A stretch of DNA of 64,000 nt from Parapedobacter soli (GTDB taxonomy: Bacteria; Bacteroidota; Bacteroidia; Sphingobacteriales; Sphingobacteriaceae). The stretch is taken from positions 124,001 through 188,000 of the forward strand of contig NZ_JAMXAY010000001.1 of NCBI RefSeq assembly GCF_025460835.1. The letters are read 5' to 3'. The notes under the pieces were generated by a model. That model did no database searches. It saw nothing but the letters and a program-made list of their open reading frames with translations, and was not told the DNA's origin. Positions 15,430 through 24,117 of the stretch are shown piece by piece. The position numbers and the translations under genes are program-made. Within the stretch, counting starts at the first letter, position 1. Each line of letters begins with the position of its first letter.

Positions 15430-16872
15430 ATGATCAATAAACAGACAATAATAATCGGGGCAGTGGCTTTAATGTTTCCGGCCATATTGCTGGGGCAGCA
15501 ACAGGCGGCAGTACCGCTCAACTACCTCGATAACGAGTTCACTACGTACGACCGTATTCAAAAGGCGATATGGTCTGCGCCCGAGCTGGGCTTTTTGGAA
15601 ACGCAGAGTTCGGGCCTGCTGCAGGAGCACCTCCGGTCGGAAGGGTTTACTGTCGAGACCGGACAGGCCGGCATGCCTACCGCTTTTGTTGCCACGTATG
15701 GGAGTGGTGCACCTGTCATCGGGCTCCTGGCCGAGTTTGACGCCCTACCCGGCATTTCGCAAGATACCGTACCGTACCGCAAGCCCGTGGAGGCTGACGG
15801 AGACGGCCACGCTTGCGGCCATAATGTATTCGGCACAGCCTCCGTCGCCGGTGCTGTAGCCATCAAGAAGTGGCTCGCCGAAACCGGCCACCAGGGCACC
15901 GTCAAAGTATATGGCACACCGGCCGAAGAAGGCGGCGGCGGTAAGGTTTACCTCGTACGCGACGGGTTCTTCGAGGGTGTCGACATCGTGCTGGATTGGC
16001 ATCCATCCACCAGGAATGCAGTGAATATGACCACCGGCACAGCCATCCAGATGGTAGACTATACCTTCAGGGGCAAAGCAGCGCACGCGGCTGCCAGCCC
16101 CGATAAAGGGCGGTCTGCGCTCGATGGTGTGGAGGCATTCAATTACATGGTCAATATGCTGCGCGAACATATCCCAACCGCATCACGGATCCATTACGTA
16201 ATCACAAACGGCGGCGAAGCACCCAACATCGTCCCCGAAGTCGCAACGGTATCCTACTACATACGCCACCCGAACCGGGAAGTGCTGCAAGATCTCACCA
16301 AATGGTTGGGTGAAGCCGCAGCAGGCGCAGCCCAGGGCACGCAGACCACCGTAGAAACGGAGATTGTCGCCGGGTTTTACGAAAGGTTGCCTAATAGGGC
16401 CCTGGCCGAAGTGGTACAGAAAAACCTGGAGTCGGTCGGCGGTATCCATTACGATACCCGCGAGCGGGCATTCGCCGAAGAAATCGTCAAAGGCAACGGC
16501 CTGCCCATCACCGCCCTCGATGAAGTGGCTAGGGTACAACCCCTGGCCGATGAAAAACCCTCCCAGGGAGGCGGGTCGTCGGATGTAGGCGACGTCAGTT
16601 GGAATGTACCCACCGTCTCATTCGGAACAGCTACATTCGTTCCGGGAAGTCCGGGCCATAGCTGGCAGAATGTAGCCGCCGGCGGCACCACCATTGGCAC
16701 CAAATCGCTCATCAACACCGCCAAAGTCTTTGCACTTACCGCCATCGACCTGTATACGAAGCCCACACTGGTTGAGGAAGTGAAAAAAGAATTTGACTCC
16801 CGGAGAGGTGCCGGTTTCAAATACGAGTCGTTGCTTGGCGACCGCACACCCGCATTGGATTACCGAAAATAA
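15430..16872 (+). CDS. Secreted M20 (AbgB-like) amidohydrolase/peptidase
   Basis: A 480-residue metal-dependent amidohydrolase with signal peptide MINKQTIIIGAVALMFPAIL. The ATG at 15430 is the right start; the frame is open further upstream but would run into the riboswitch. Metal-site motifs are HACGHN (127-132), PAEEGGGGK (164-172) and DWHPS (189-193), with a late His in GSPGHSW. The lid domain lies at about residues 200-320. Relatives hydrolyse N-acyl amino acids, aminobenzoyl-glutamate or dipeptides. As first gene of a SAM-controlled operon with SusC/SusD, it may release methionine or another sulfur amino acid from a conjugate in the periplasm; the substrate is unknown. Confidence 0.88.
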   Translation: MINKQTIIIGAVALMFPAILLGQQQAAVPLNYLDNEFTTYDRIQKAIWSAPELGFLETQSSGLLQEHLRSEGFTVETGQAGMPTAFVATYGSGAPVIGLLAEFDALPGISQDTVPYRKPVEADGDGHACGHNVFGTASVAGAVAIKKWLAETGHQGTVKVYGTPAEEGGGGKVYLVRDGFFEGVDIVLDWHPSTRNAVNMTTGTAIQMVDYTFRGKAAHAAASPDKGRSALDGVEAFNYMVNMLREHIPTASRIHYVITNGGEAPNIVPEVATVSYYIRHPNREVLQDLTKWLGEAAAGAAQGTQTTVETEIVAGFYERLPNRALAEVVQKNLESVGGIHYDTRERAFAEEIVKGNGLPITALDEVARVQPLADEKPSQGGGSSDVGDVSWNVPTVSFGTATFVPGSPGHSWQNVAAGGTTIGTKSLINTAKVFALTAIDLYTKPTLVEEVKKEFDSRRGAGFKYESLLGDRTPALDYRK

Positions 16873-16882
16873 ATGATTGGAT

Positions 16883-17875
16883 ATGAAAAGGAAAATATCA
16901 ATAGGAACTCTTCTCCTGCTGTTCTTGGCTTCAGCCCAAGCACAGCAACTAACCGCGCTGCAGCTCGAAGGGACCGTAACCGGAAGCGACAATGGCACCA
17001 TCTACCTCCAGCGTTTCGATAACAAGATCTTCCGTGTAGTAGACTCGGCAGCGATACGGAATGGCAACTTCGCTTTCAGCACAGCTGTGGAGCTGCCCGA
17101 ACTCTATGGCCTTACCCTCGATACCAACAGGACACCGCTCTATGTCTTTTTGGAAGACGCACCCATTACCGTAGCCTTTGATACCGACGACTACCGGAAT
17201 TCAGTCGTCACGGGGTCCAAATCCCACGATCGGTTCGTCGACTACAATGAGCGCCAGCGAAACGTCCAAATCGCAGACTTCATCAAAGAAGATCCCGCAT
17301 CTATCACCACAGCCTACGTGCTGTACCGCAATTTCGCCTACCGGATGGGGCCCCAAGAGATCAGGGAACATACCGCCCTCCTGGCCCCCTCACTCCAAAA
17401 CACGCAATACGTAACCGTTTTGCATGGCCTGGCTAATACATTGAAAACCGTTTTGCCGGGGAAAAAGGCGCCCGATTTCACGTCGACCGCCCCCGATGGC
17501 AGTACCGTCCGGTTTTCAGACCACCTGGGTAAGGGCTATGTATTGCTCGATTTCTGGGCAGCGTGGTGCGGGCCATGCCGCCGCGAAAACCCCAATGTCG
17601 TGGCCGCATACCAGCAGTATAAAGACAAAGGGTTTACCGTGTTCGGCGTATCGCTCGATAAGACCAAAGCCGCCTGGCTCAAAGCCATTGAAGCAGATGG
17701 GCTTACTTGGCCCCATGTGTCAGAACTTACTTTCTGGGACAGCAAAGCCGCTGCGATTTACGGTGTACGGGCCATCCCCAGCAACTTCCTCATCGGACCC
17801 GACGGAACCATCGTAGCACGGAACCTCCGTGGAGAAGAGCTGCACAACAAACTTAAGGAGCTCATCGGTGGGTAA
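16883..17875 (+). CDS. TlpA-like thiol-disulfide oxidoreductase with DUF4369-like N-terminus
   Basis: A 330-residue exported protein (signal MKRKISIGTLLLLFLASAQA). Residues 25-120 form a DUF4369-like beta domain (LEGTVTGSDNGTIYLQRFDN). Residues 193-330 form a thioredoxin fold with the active site WCGPC (Cys 229 and 232), followed by the cis-Pro segment AIPSNFLIG. It reduces or isomerises disulfides in the periplasm. It begins 10 bp after the M20 gene. Such proteins are widespread in Bacteroidota, but their presence in a SAM-regulated import operon would suit a thiol or disulfide cargo such as cystine- or homocystine-like compounds. The ATG at 16883 is preferred over a TTG two codons earlier. 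Confidence 0.9.
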   Translation: MKRKISIGTLLLLFLASAQAQQLTALQLEGTVTGSDNGTIYLQRFDNKIFRVVDSAAIRNGNFAFSTAVELPELYGLTLDTNRTPLYVFLEDAPITVAFDTDDYRNSVVTGSKSHDRFVDYNERQRNVQIADFIKEDPASITTAYVLYRNFAYRMGPQEIREHTALLAPSLQNTQYVTVLHGLANTLKTVLPGKKAPDFTSTAPDGSTVRFSDHLGKGYVLLDFWAAWCGPCRRENPNVVAAYQQYKDKGFTVFGVSLDKTKAAWLKAIEADGLTWPHVSELTFWDSKAAAIYGVRAIPSNFLIGPDGTIVARNLRGEELHNKLKELIGG

Positions 17876-17919
17876 CCAGATACGTTAAGAAGAAATCAAA
17901 CATATCCATAAAAAAAGAT

Positions 17920-17964
17920 AAGCGCTCCCTGAAGCCAATTGCAGTCGGACACTCGGAAGCGCTT
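17920..17964 (+). other. Intercistronic hairpin upstream of the second susC
   Basis: AAGCGCTCC (17920-17928) pairs with GGAAGCGCTT (17955-17964) with a single bulged base, about 25 nt before the susC start. It sits in a 114-bp gap inside an otherwise tight operon. It could be an mRNA-processing or attenuation point; no U-tract follows. Confidence 0.45.
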
Positions 17965-17989
17965 ACTTCTAAAGCAACTGTTCAGAATT

Positions 17990-20900
17990 ATGACAAATAT
18001 AACGCTTTTTAATAGCGGCAGGTTTTCTAATCGGCTGCTAAACCGATATATCCCCGCATTTTTTATCTTTTTCCTATACGCCATCGCCTCCTATGGGCAA
18101 CACACCATACGCGGCACGGTTGTAGACGATGCCGGAAATGCCATAGCCGGAGCCACCATTGCTATCCAATCGACAAACAAAAGCACGGTTACCGATACGG
18201 ATGGCAACTTTGCCATCACTGCCGACGGGTCGCTGCCCGTTACCCTTACGGCAACATTCATCGGGTACAAGCCCCAGCAGCTCACCGTGGCAACTGCCAG
18301 CACCCCGCTCACCATCAGCTTAGCCGAAGACGTGAACGTACTGGATGAAACCGTGGTGGTAGGCTACACCACTGCCAAACGATCGAGCTATACGGGGTCG
18401 GTGGCGGTGGTGGGCGCCCGCGAACTGGAAAACCTGCAGATCACCACGGTAGGGAAAGCGCTGCAAGGGACAGTCCCCGGCATGCAGTCCGTTGCCCAAG
18501 CCGGCCAGCCCGGAAGTGATGCAGAGCTGTTCGTACGCGGGGTGGGTTCCGTAAATGCGTCCACGGCACCGCTCTATGTGATAGACGGCGTGCCCGGTGC
18601 AAGCATCAACCAATTGAACCCGAAAGACATCCAATCCATATCGGTATTGAAAGACGCCACGGCGAGTGCGCTCTATGGATCGAGGGGCGCCAACGGTGTC
18701 ATCGTGGTAACCACCAAATCAGGCCGCTTGAACGCGAAGCCTACCGTCAATTTTTCCACCAACTTCGGGTACACCGGCCGGGCAGTGAAAGATTACGAAT
18801 ACCTTTCCACAACGGCATATTACGAACTGCAATGGGAGGCTATACGCAACACCCAACTGGACCAGGGCAAATCGGCCGCCGAAGCCGCACAATACGCCAC
18901 GGATTACCTCGTGGATGGGGCACTGAAGGTCAACATTTTCGGGCCACAGTACCCGAATCCCGTCGGCACGGATGGCCAATTGGCTGCCGGGGCAACACCG
19001 CTGTGGAATGACGACTGGGGGAGTGCTATCTCACGCCCGGGCCTGCGGCAACAGTATGACCTGAGTGTAAGCGGCGGAAGCAGCAATACCAAATATTATT
19101 TTTCAGGTGGCTACCTGAATGAGCAGGGCTGGATCAGGACGTCCGAATTCGAGCGTTACAATTTCCGCACGAACGTACAGTCGAAAATAAACGATTGGTT
19201 CGATATCGGCGCAAACGTCTCGCTATCGTCCAGCCACCAGCGCGCACCCACGCAGAGCGACAGCAACCAAGGCAATGTTGCCAATTTCCAGCGGCTCATC
19301 TCGAATATTTACCCCGTGTACGAACGCAATCCGGACGGATCCTATAAACTCGATGAAAATGGCAACAAGAAGTGGGACTACGGCATCTGGCGTCCCACCA
19401 CTGCGGCCAGTGGCTTCAATGTGCTGGGAAGTTCGGAACATGCCATCTTCGGCAACCGGACCGACGCCGTACTGCTCGGCACCAACCTAACGGTGACCTT
19501 CCTGGATGGCTTGTTTTTGCGCTCCACGGCAAGTATCGACTATAGGGCCGGCAACGCCCACACCTATTCCCACCCGTATTACAGCACGGGCGTGATCGCA
19601 GACGGTGCGGGCTCCGCCAGCAGAAGCTCCAGCCGTACACTCAACTACACCATAAATAGCTTCATCAACTACGCGCCTTACCTGGGTGGTTCACACAATG
19701 TCACTCTCCTGGCTGGCCCGGAAGTCTACGTAAACCGGATAGAATCGCTCTCGGGGAGCAGGTCTGGATTCCCTATTTTGGGAAAAACCGAACCCTCTGC
19801 CGGAACGGTGATCGACGGGTTCGACGGTACTTCGGCCGACTACCACCTATCAAGCTGGCTGGCGCAGGTAAACTACGACTACCTGGGCCGATACCATTTC
19901 TCGGCCAGTTTCCGCCGCGATGGCTCGTCCCGCTTCAGCCAACAGGCACGCTGGGGTAATTTCTGGTCGGTAGGGGCAGCCTGGAATGTTAAGCAGGAGA
20001 ACTTCTTGAACGATGTGAGTGCCATAGACAATGCCAACCTGCGGTTCAGCTATGGTGCACAGGGCAATGACAATGTAGGCAACTACGCTTACGGCGGCTT
20101 CTATTCGATCTACAACAGCTTGGATATGCTCGGCTTACTGCCCTCGGACCTCCCCACGCCCAACCTGAAATGGGAAACCAACCTGAACCTCAACTTCGGG
20201 GTTGATATCTCATTGTTCAACAACCGCCTCATTGCCCAGCTCGACGTATTCGACCGGCAGTCGAAAGACCTGCTGTTCACCAAACCGCTCTCCCCTTCGA
20301 CGGGTTACAGCGGCATCGATGCCAACATCGGCTCCTTGAGCAACCGCGGTATCGACGGGCAGATTACGGGTGTCCCCATCCGCAACAACGACTTCCGCTG
20401 GGACGTGACGCTCAATTTCGGGCACTATACAAACAAAATCACCAAGCTGCCGCAAGATGAGATACTGACCGGCTCGATCGGCCAATACGGCAACACCAAA
20501 AAAATGGTGGAAGGTGGGTCAATCTACGATTTCTACATCAAGGAATGGGCTGGCGTGAACCCTGAGAATGGCAAAGCCATGTGGTATAAGGACGTGGTAG
20601 ATGCAAATGGAAATGTCACGGGAAGGACTACAACAGAAAACCAGACCGAAGCGACCCCTTACTTCCAAGGAAGTTCGCTCCCCGATCTCTACGGGGGCTT
20701 GAGCAACAGCTTTTCGTACAAGGGATTCGATCTCTCATTCCTTCTGTCATACAATATCGGCGGCAAAATTTTCGATGGCGACCAGCCAATGGTCATGCAC
20801 CTGGGCTACGCACCGGGGCGCAACTGGTCTAACGAAGCACTCACCCGATGGACACCGGAAAATACCGATACGGATTTCCCACGGCTCTCCTACGTTTCTG

Positions 20901-21166
20901 ACTCCTGGAACACCATCCCCTCCACCCGCTTCCTGTTCGACGCGACGTATGCACGGCTGAGGAATGTCAACCTCTCGTATACCTTGCCGCAAAACCTCGT
21001 TTCGCGGTGGGGGCTCGACGATATACGGATTGGATTGGTCGGTGAAAACCTATTGACCTTTTATGGGCATAAAGGGCTAGACCCCGAACAAACCGTGTCG
21101 GGCACAACCTATTACCGCTACCCGGCCCAAAAAGCGTATTCCTTGGTGCTCAATGTTTCTTTTTAA
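17990..21166 (+). CDS. SusC/RagA-family TonB-dependent transporter of the SAM-riboswitch operon
   Basis: A 1058-residue outer-membrane transporter from the ATG at 17990 (MTNITLFNSGRFSNRLLN, then YIPAFFIFFLYAIASYG). It has a carboxypeptidase-regulatory-like domain (HTIRGTVVDDAGNAIAGATI), a TonB-box-like segment (VLDETVVVGYTTAKRSSYTG) and plug motifs (LFVRGVGSVNASTAPLYVID, SVLKDATASALYGSRGANG). A C-terminal barrel ends in YSLVLNVSF. No CAZyme lies in this operon; it is preceded by a peptidase and a thioredoxin and controlled by a SAM riboswitch. The cargo is therefore probably not a glycan. A peptide, an acylated amino acid or another sulfur metabolite is more likely. This is inference. Confidence 0.92.
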   Translation: MTNITLFNSGRFSNRLLNRYIPAFFIFFLYAIASYGQHTIRGTVVDDAGNAIAGATIAIQSTNKSTVTDTDGNFAITADGSLPVTLTATFIGYKPQQLTVATASTPLTISLAEDVNVLDETVVVGYTTAKRSSYTGSVAVVGARELENLQITTVGKALQGTVPGMQSVAQAGQPGSDAELFVRGVGSVNASTAPLYVIDGVPGASINQLNPKDIQSISVLKDATASALYGSRGANGVIVVTTKSGRLNAKPTVNFSTNFGYTGRAVKDYEYLSTTAYYELQWEAIRNTQLDQGKSAAEAAQYATDYLVDGALKVNIFGPQYPNPVGTDGQLAAGATPLWNDDWGSAISRPGLRQQYDLSVSGGSSNTKYYFSGGYLNEQGWIRTSEFERYNFRTNVQSKINDWFDIGANVSLSSSHQRAPTQSDSNQGNVANFQRLISNIYPVYERNPDGSYKLDENGNKKWDYGIWRPTTAASGFNVLGSSEHAIFGNRTDAVLLGTNLTVTFLDGLFLRSTASIDYRAGNAHTYSHPYYSTGVIADGAGSASRSSSRTLNYTINSFINYAPYLGGSHNVTLLAGPEVYVNRIESLSGSRSGFPILGKTEPSAGTVIDGFDGTSADYHLSSWLAQVNYDYLGRYHFSASFRRDGSSRFSQQARWGNFWSVGAAWNVKQENFLNDVSAIDNANLRFSYGAQGNDNVGNYAYGGFYSIYNSLDMLGLLPSDLPTPNLKWETNLNLNFGVDISLFNNRLIAQLDVFDRQSKDLLFTKPLSPSTGYSGIDANIGSLSNRGIDGQITGVPIRNNDFRWDVTLNFGHYTNKITKLPQDEILTGSIGQYGNTKKMVEGGSIYDFYIKEWAGVNPENGKAMWYKDVVDANGNVTGRTTTENQTEATPYFQGSSLPDLYGGLSNSFSYKGFDLSFLLSYNIGGKIFDGDQPMVMHLGYAPGRNWSNEALTRWTPENTDTDFPRLSYVSDSWNTIPSTRFLFDATYARLRNVNLSYTLPQNLVSRWGLDDIRIGLVGENLLTFYGHKGLDPEQTVSGTTYYRYPAQKAYSLVLNVSF

Positions 21167-21185
21167 CCTACTTATCTTTTCATAT

Positions 21186-22688
21186 ATGAAACGCAGATCT
21201 AATTATATAGCAATAGCGCTGATTCTATTCGCCTCATGCAGCGACAGCTTTTTCGACACCACCCCAGCAACACAGGTTACTACGCCCGAAGTTTTCTCTT
21301 CCGAGAGTAATATCGATGCTTTTGTCAATGGAGCTATCCGCTTCCTGATGGAAAACAGCACCTCGCAAGACAACCCCGGGCTCCCCACTATTTTCCTTAC
21401 CCACGATGTGATGGGGGAAGATGCCTTCGCCCGCGATGGCCGATACGGTTACCGCGACTCCTACCCCTACCGGGACCCTTTTGACAATACGACCCGCCGT
21501 GCATTGTTTTTCTGGACGTTGCAATACACGTCAATAGACCATGCAAACAACATCATCGCCAACATTGCACTTGATGATAACAGCACGCCTACCCTGAGGT
21601 ATCTCAAAGGACAGGGTTATGCATTGCGTGCCCTCAACTACCTGAACCTGGTGCGGCAGTACCAATTCACTTATGCAAAAGACGCGAATGCGAAAGCCAT
21701 ACCGATTTATACCGAGCCAACCACACCCGAAACGGAGCCCAAACCGCTGTCTACCGTCCAAGAGGTGTATAACCAAGTAATCAGCGACCTCACGGAAGCC
21801 GAGAAACTATTGCCGGGCTTTGAGCGGGTCGTAAAGAACCGGCTCGATATCCATGTAGTCTATGGCTTGTTTGCCCGTACCTACCTGACGCTCGAAAACT
21901 GGGACCTCGCCAAAACCTATGCTGCCAAAGCACGGGAGGGATATCCCATTATGACCGCCGTACAGTATACCGAAGGTTTCAACGATGTCAACAATCCCGA
22001 ATGGATTTGGGGCCACCCCCAAACCGCCACCCAGAACCTCGGCGGCGCCTCCTATCTCGCATACATCGAGACAACACCCTATACAACCAACGCCGAAGGC
22101 ACCAACCTGTATTACGGATATAATAGCATCATGCCCGACCCGTATTTCATTGCCTTGTTTGAGGATGGCGATATCCGTAAGTCGTTGTTCGAGATTGCCT
22201 CCCAACCCAACGAGGCGCTGTACCGCCACTACCGCTACCGCAAATTCCGCAACAAATACCCCAACCATGATGGGCATATCGTGCTGATGCGCGCATCCGA
22301 GCAACTGCTCATCGAGGCCGAAAGCGAAGCGCGGCTGGGCGATGTGGCTGCGGCCGTGGAGACGCTCAACGAATTGCGGCGCAACCGCAACCTTCCCGAC
22401 CTGTCGCCAGCGGAATACAACCAGACCACCATCATCGATGAAATCCTGTTGGAGCGCCGGAAGGAACTCTGGGGCGAAGGATTCCGTTTATACGACATCC
22501 TACGGCTGCAGACCGCGCCCGTAAGACGGGAAACAACACAAACCTTTGTCGACGATGCGGGTAACACGGTATCGCTCAGGGGGCACTGGATCACCAAATT
22601 CCCCGATGGATCGGAACTGACACCCAACAGCAAATACTACCTGTTCCCGATACCGCTGAATGAAATCAATAACAACCCGAACCTGTGA
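21186..22688 (+). CDS. SusD/RagB-family lipoprotein of the SAM-riboswitch operon
   Basis: A 500-residue substrate-capture lipoprotein from ATG 21186, with signal KRRSNYIAIALILFASC and Cys acylation. It has the SusD N-domain (SDSFFDTTPATQVTTPEVF), the TPR core (LKGQGYALRALNYLNLVRQY) and the C-terminal SusD domain (LMRASEQLLIEAESEARLGD, then LERRKELWGEGFRLYDILR). It ends at NNPNL. It starts 19 bp after susC and is followed by a strong terminator. Together with the preceding SusC it would form the lid and barrel of one transporter. Confidence 0.93.
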   Translation: MKRRSNYIAIALILFASCSDSFFDTTPATQVTTPEVFSSESNIDAFVNGAIRFLMENSTSQDNPGLPTIFLTHDVMGEDAFARDGRYGYRDSYPYRDPFDNTTRRALFFWTLQYTSIDHANNIIANIALDDNSTPTLRYLKGQGYALRALNYLNLVRQYQFTYAKDANAKAIPIYTEPTTPETEPKPLSTVQEVYNQVISDLTEAEKLLPGFERVVKNRLDIHVVYGLFARTYLTLENWDLAKTYAAKAREGYPIMTAVQYTEGFNDVNNPEWIWGHPQTATQNLGGASYLAYIETTPYTTNAEGTNLYYGYNSIMPDPYFIALFEDGDIRKSLFEIASQPNEALYRHYRYRKFRNKYPNHDGHIVLMRASEQLLIEAESEARLGDVAAAVETLNELRRNRNLPDLSPAEYNQTTIIDEILLERRKELWGEGFRLYDILRLQTAPVRRETTQTFVDDAGNTVSLRGHWITKFPDGSELTPNSKYYLFPIPLNEINNNPNL

Positions 22689-22722
22689 CAACCACAGAAA
22701 CAGGCAATAAACATAAGCGATA

Positions 22723-22759
22723 AAAAAAGCGAAGGTCGTATCACCTTCGCTTTTTTTTT
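22723..22759. terminator. Strong bidirectional Rho-independent terminator
   Basis: AAAAAAGCGAAGGT and ACCTTCGCTTTTTT form a long stem around a short loop (CGTATC), with U-tracts in both directions. It ends the riboswitch operon and can also serve the convergent transporter gene that ends at 22849. Confidence 0.93.
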
Positions 22760-22848
22760 ACTTATTATCACCCGAGAGGCCCACAGCCCATTAAAACACA
22801 TCAAAGCCCTCACCTATCTCGCGGCATCATGGTCTAGTTGAGGCCACA

Positions 22849-24096
22849 CTAGGCAAACAGCCACCAGGCAACGGCCAATGTGATCAAGATATTGAAAAAC
22901 TGGGCGGCAAGGAACACGTAGAAAGGTTTGATGCTATTGTTGCCCAACAGGTCTTTGAAATTCGTTTCGAGGCCTATACTGGTAAAGGCCAGCGCGAACC
23001 ATAGCCCTTGTATACTTTTCACCCCTCCTTTCACGGCGCTTACCGTGGCGGCATCAAGCACGAACGAGAACAAGAGAGATGCCCCGATGAATCCCAGCAC
23101 GAACTTGGGGAAGCGCTCCCAGATCACACCCAGGCCGGGCTTTTCCACATACTGCCCATCAGGCGTGCCCCGGTAAGTCCAGTAGATGGAAATGGCCAAT
23201 GCGGCAATACCCAGCAATACGTTCTGTGAAAATTTCACAATGGTACTGATCTCGAGCGCACGCTCGCCCACCAAGCTACCCGAGGCCACCACGGCACCTG
23301 TGGTATCGATACTCCCGCCCAGCCATGCACCGGTCACCTCCTCGGGGAAGCCCAGCGCATTGGCTATATAGGGCATGCCGATCATCATCGGTATAGCCGC
23401 TATCAGCACCATCGAAACAACGTATGACAGCTTCTTGGAATCACCTTTGATGGCGCCGGATGTGGCAATGGCTGCCGACACACCGCAGATAGAGACCGCA
23501 CTCGAAATCATCATCGTCAGCTCATCATCCACCTTGAACTTGCGGCAGAGCCAAAATGCAAAATACCATACCGACAATACGACAATAAGCGATTGCACCA
23601 GCCCCAGCGACCCGGCTTTGAGGATATCGGAGAAGATTACCCGGGTACCCAACAGCACCAGCCCGATCTTCACCAGCAGCTCGGCATTCAACGAATCGCG
23701 GAACCACTGCGGCAGTTTGAATAAGTTGCCCACCAGCAGCCCGAGCAATAAGCTGAAAATAACCGTCTCCAGGCCGAGATCATTCAGAAAAGCATTGCCC
23801 GACAGGACCAGCGCCACGAGGGTAAGCATGAAAACGAACGGAAATCCCACAAGCTGGGATCTGACCGATTTACCGGTGATAAACGCTCCGATGATGACAA
23901 TGGCGTAGGCAAACAGGAACTGGAAGAAAACACTCGTGCCATTGCTAGCGGTAAGGAGGGAGGCCAAAGCGGTACCGTCGTTCCACTTATACTGCGGGGT
24001 AGGTATAGATAGGCCCGCAACGGCCAATAAGATAATGAGAAAACCCAAAAAAACGACAGCCCAATCTTCGGATAGCGTTATACGTGATGATGACAT
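22849..24096 (-). CDS. YeiH/UPF0324-family putative sulfate exporter
   Basis: A 415-residue polytopic inner-membrane protein with about ten hydrophobic segments. Family signatures are LLLGLLVGN near residue 135, AELLVKIGLVLLGTRV, ISSAVSICGVSAAIATSGAI and GAWLGGSIDTTGAVVASGSLVG. The family is annotated as putative sulfate exporters; experimental support is thin. It sits next to the SAM-controlled operon, which makes a sulfur-homeostasis role, such as export of sulfite or sulfate from organosulfur breakdown, attractive but unproven. It lies 21 bp downstream of the FAD oxidoreductase gene and probably shares its transcript. Confidence 0.87.
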   Translation of the reverse strand: MSSSRITLSEDWAVVFLGFLIILLAVAGLSIPTPQYKWNDGTALASLLTASNGTSVFFQFLFAYAIVIIGAFITGKSVRSQLVGFPFVFMLTLVALVLSGNAFLNDLGLETVIFSLLLGLLVGNLFKLPQWFRDSLNAELLVKIGLVLLGTRVIFSDILKAGSLGLVQSLIVVLSVWYFAFWLCRKFKVDDELTMMISSAVSICGVSAAIATSGAIKGDSKKLSYVVSMVLIAAIPMMIGMPYIANALGFPEEVTGAWLGGSIDTTGAVVASGSLVGERALEISTIVKFSQNVLLGIAALAISIYWTYRGTPDGQYVEKPGLGVIWERFPKFVLGFIGASLLFSFVLDAATVSAVKGGVKSIQGLWFALAFTSIGLETNFKDLLGNNSIKPFYVFLAAQFFNILITLAVAWWLFA

Positions 24097-24117
24097 AGTA
24101 AAAAGAAAATAGTTAGC

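Noticed and set aside
23375-23908. 177-codon open frame antisense to the YeiH-type transporter
   Set aside because: Ser/Thr/Pro-rich shadow of a membrane-protein gene.
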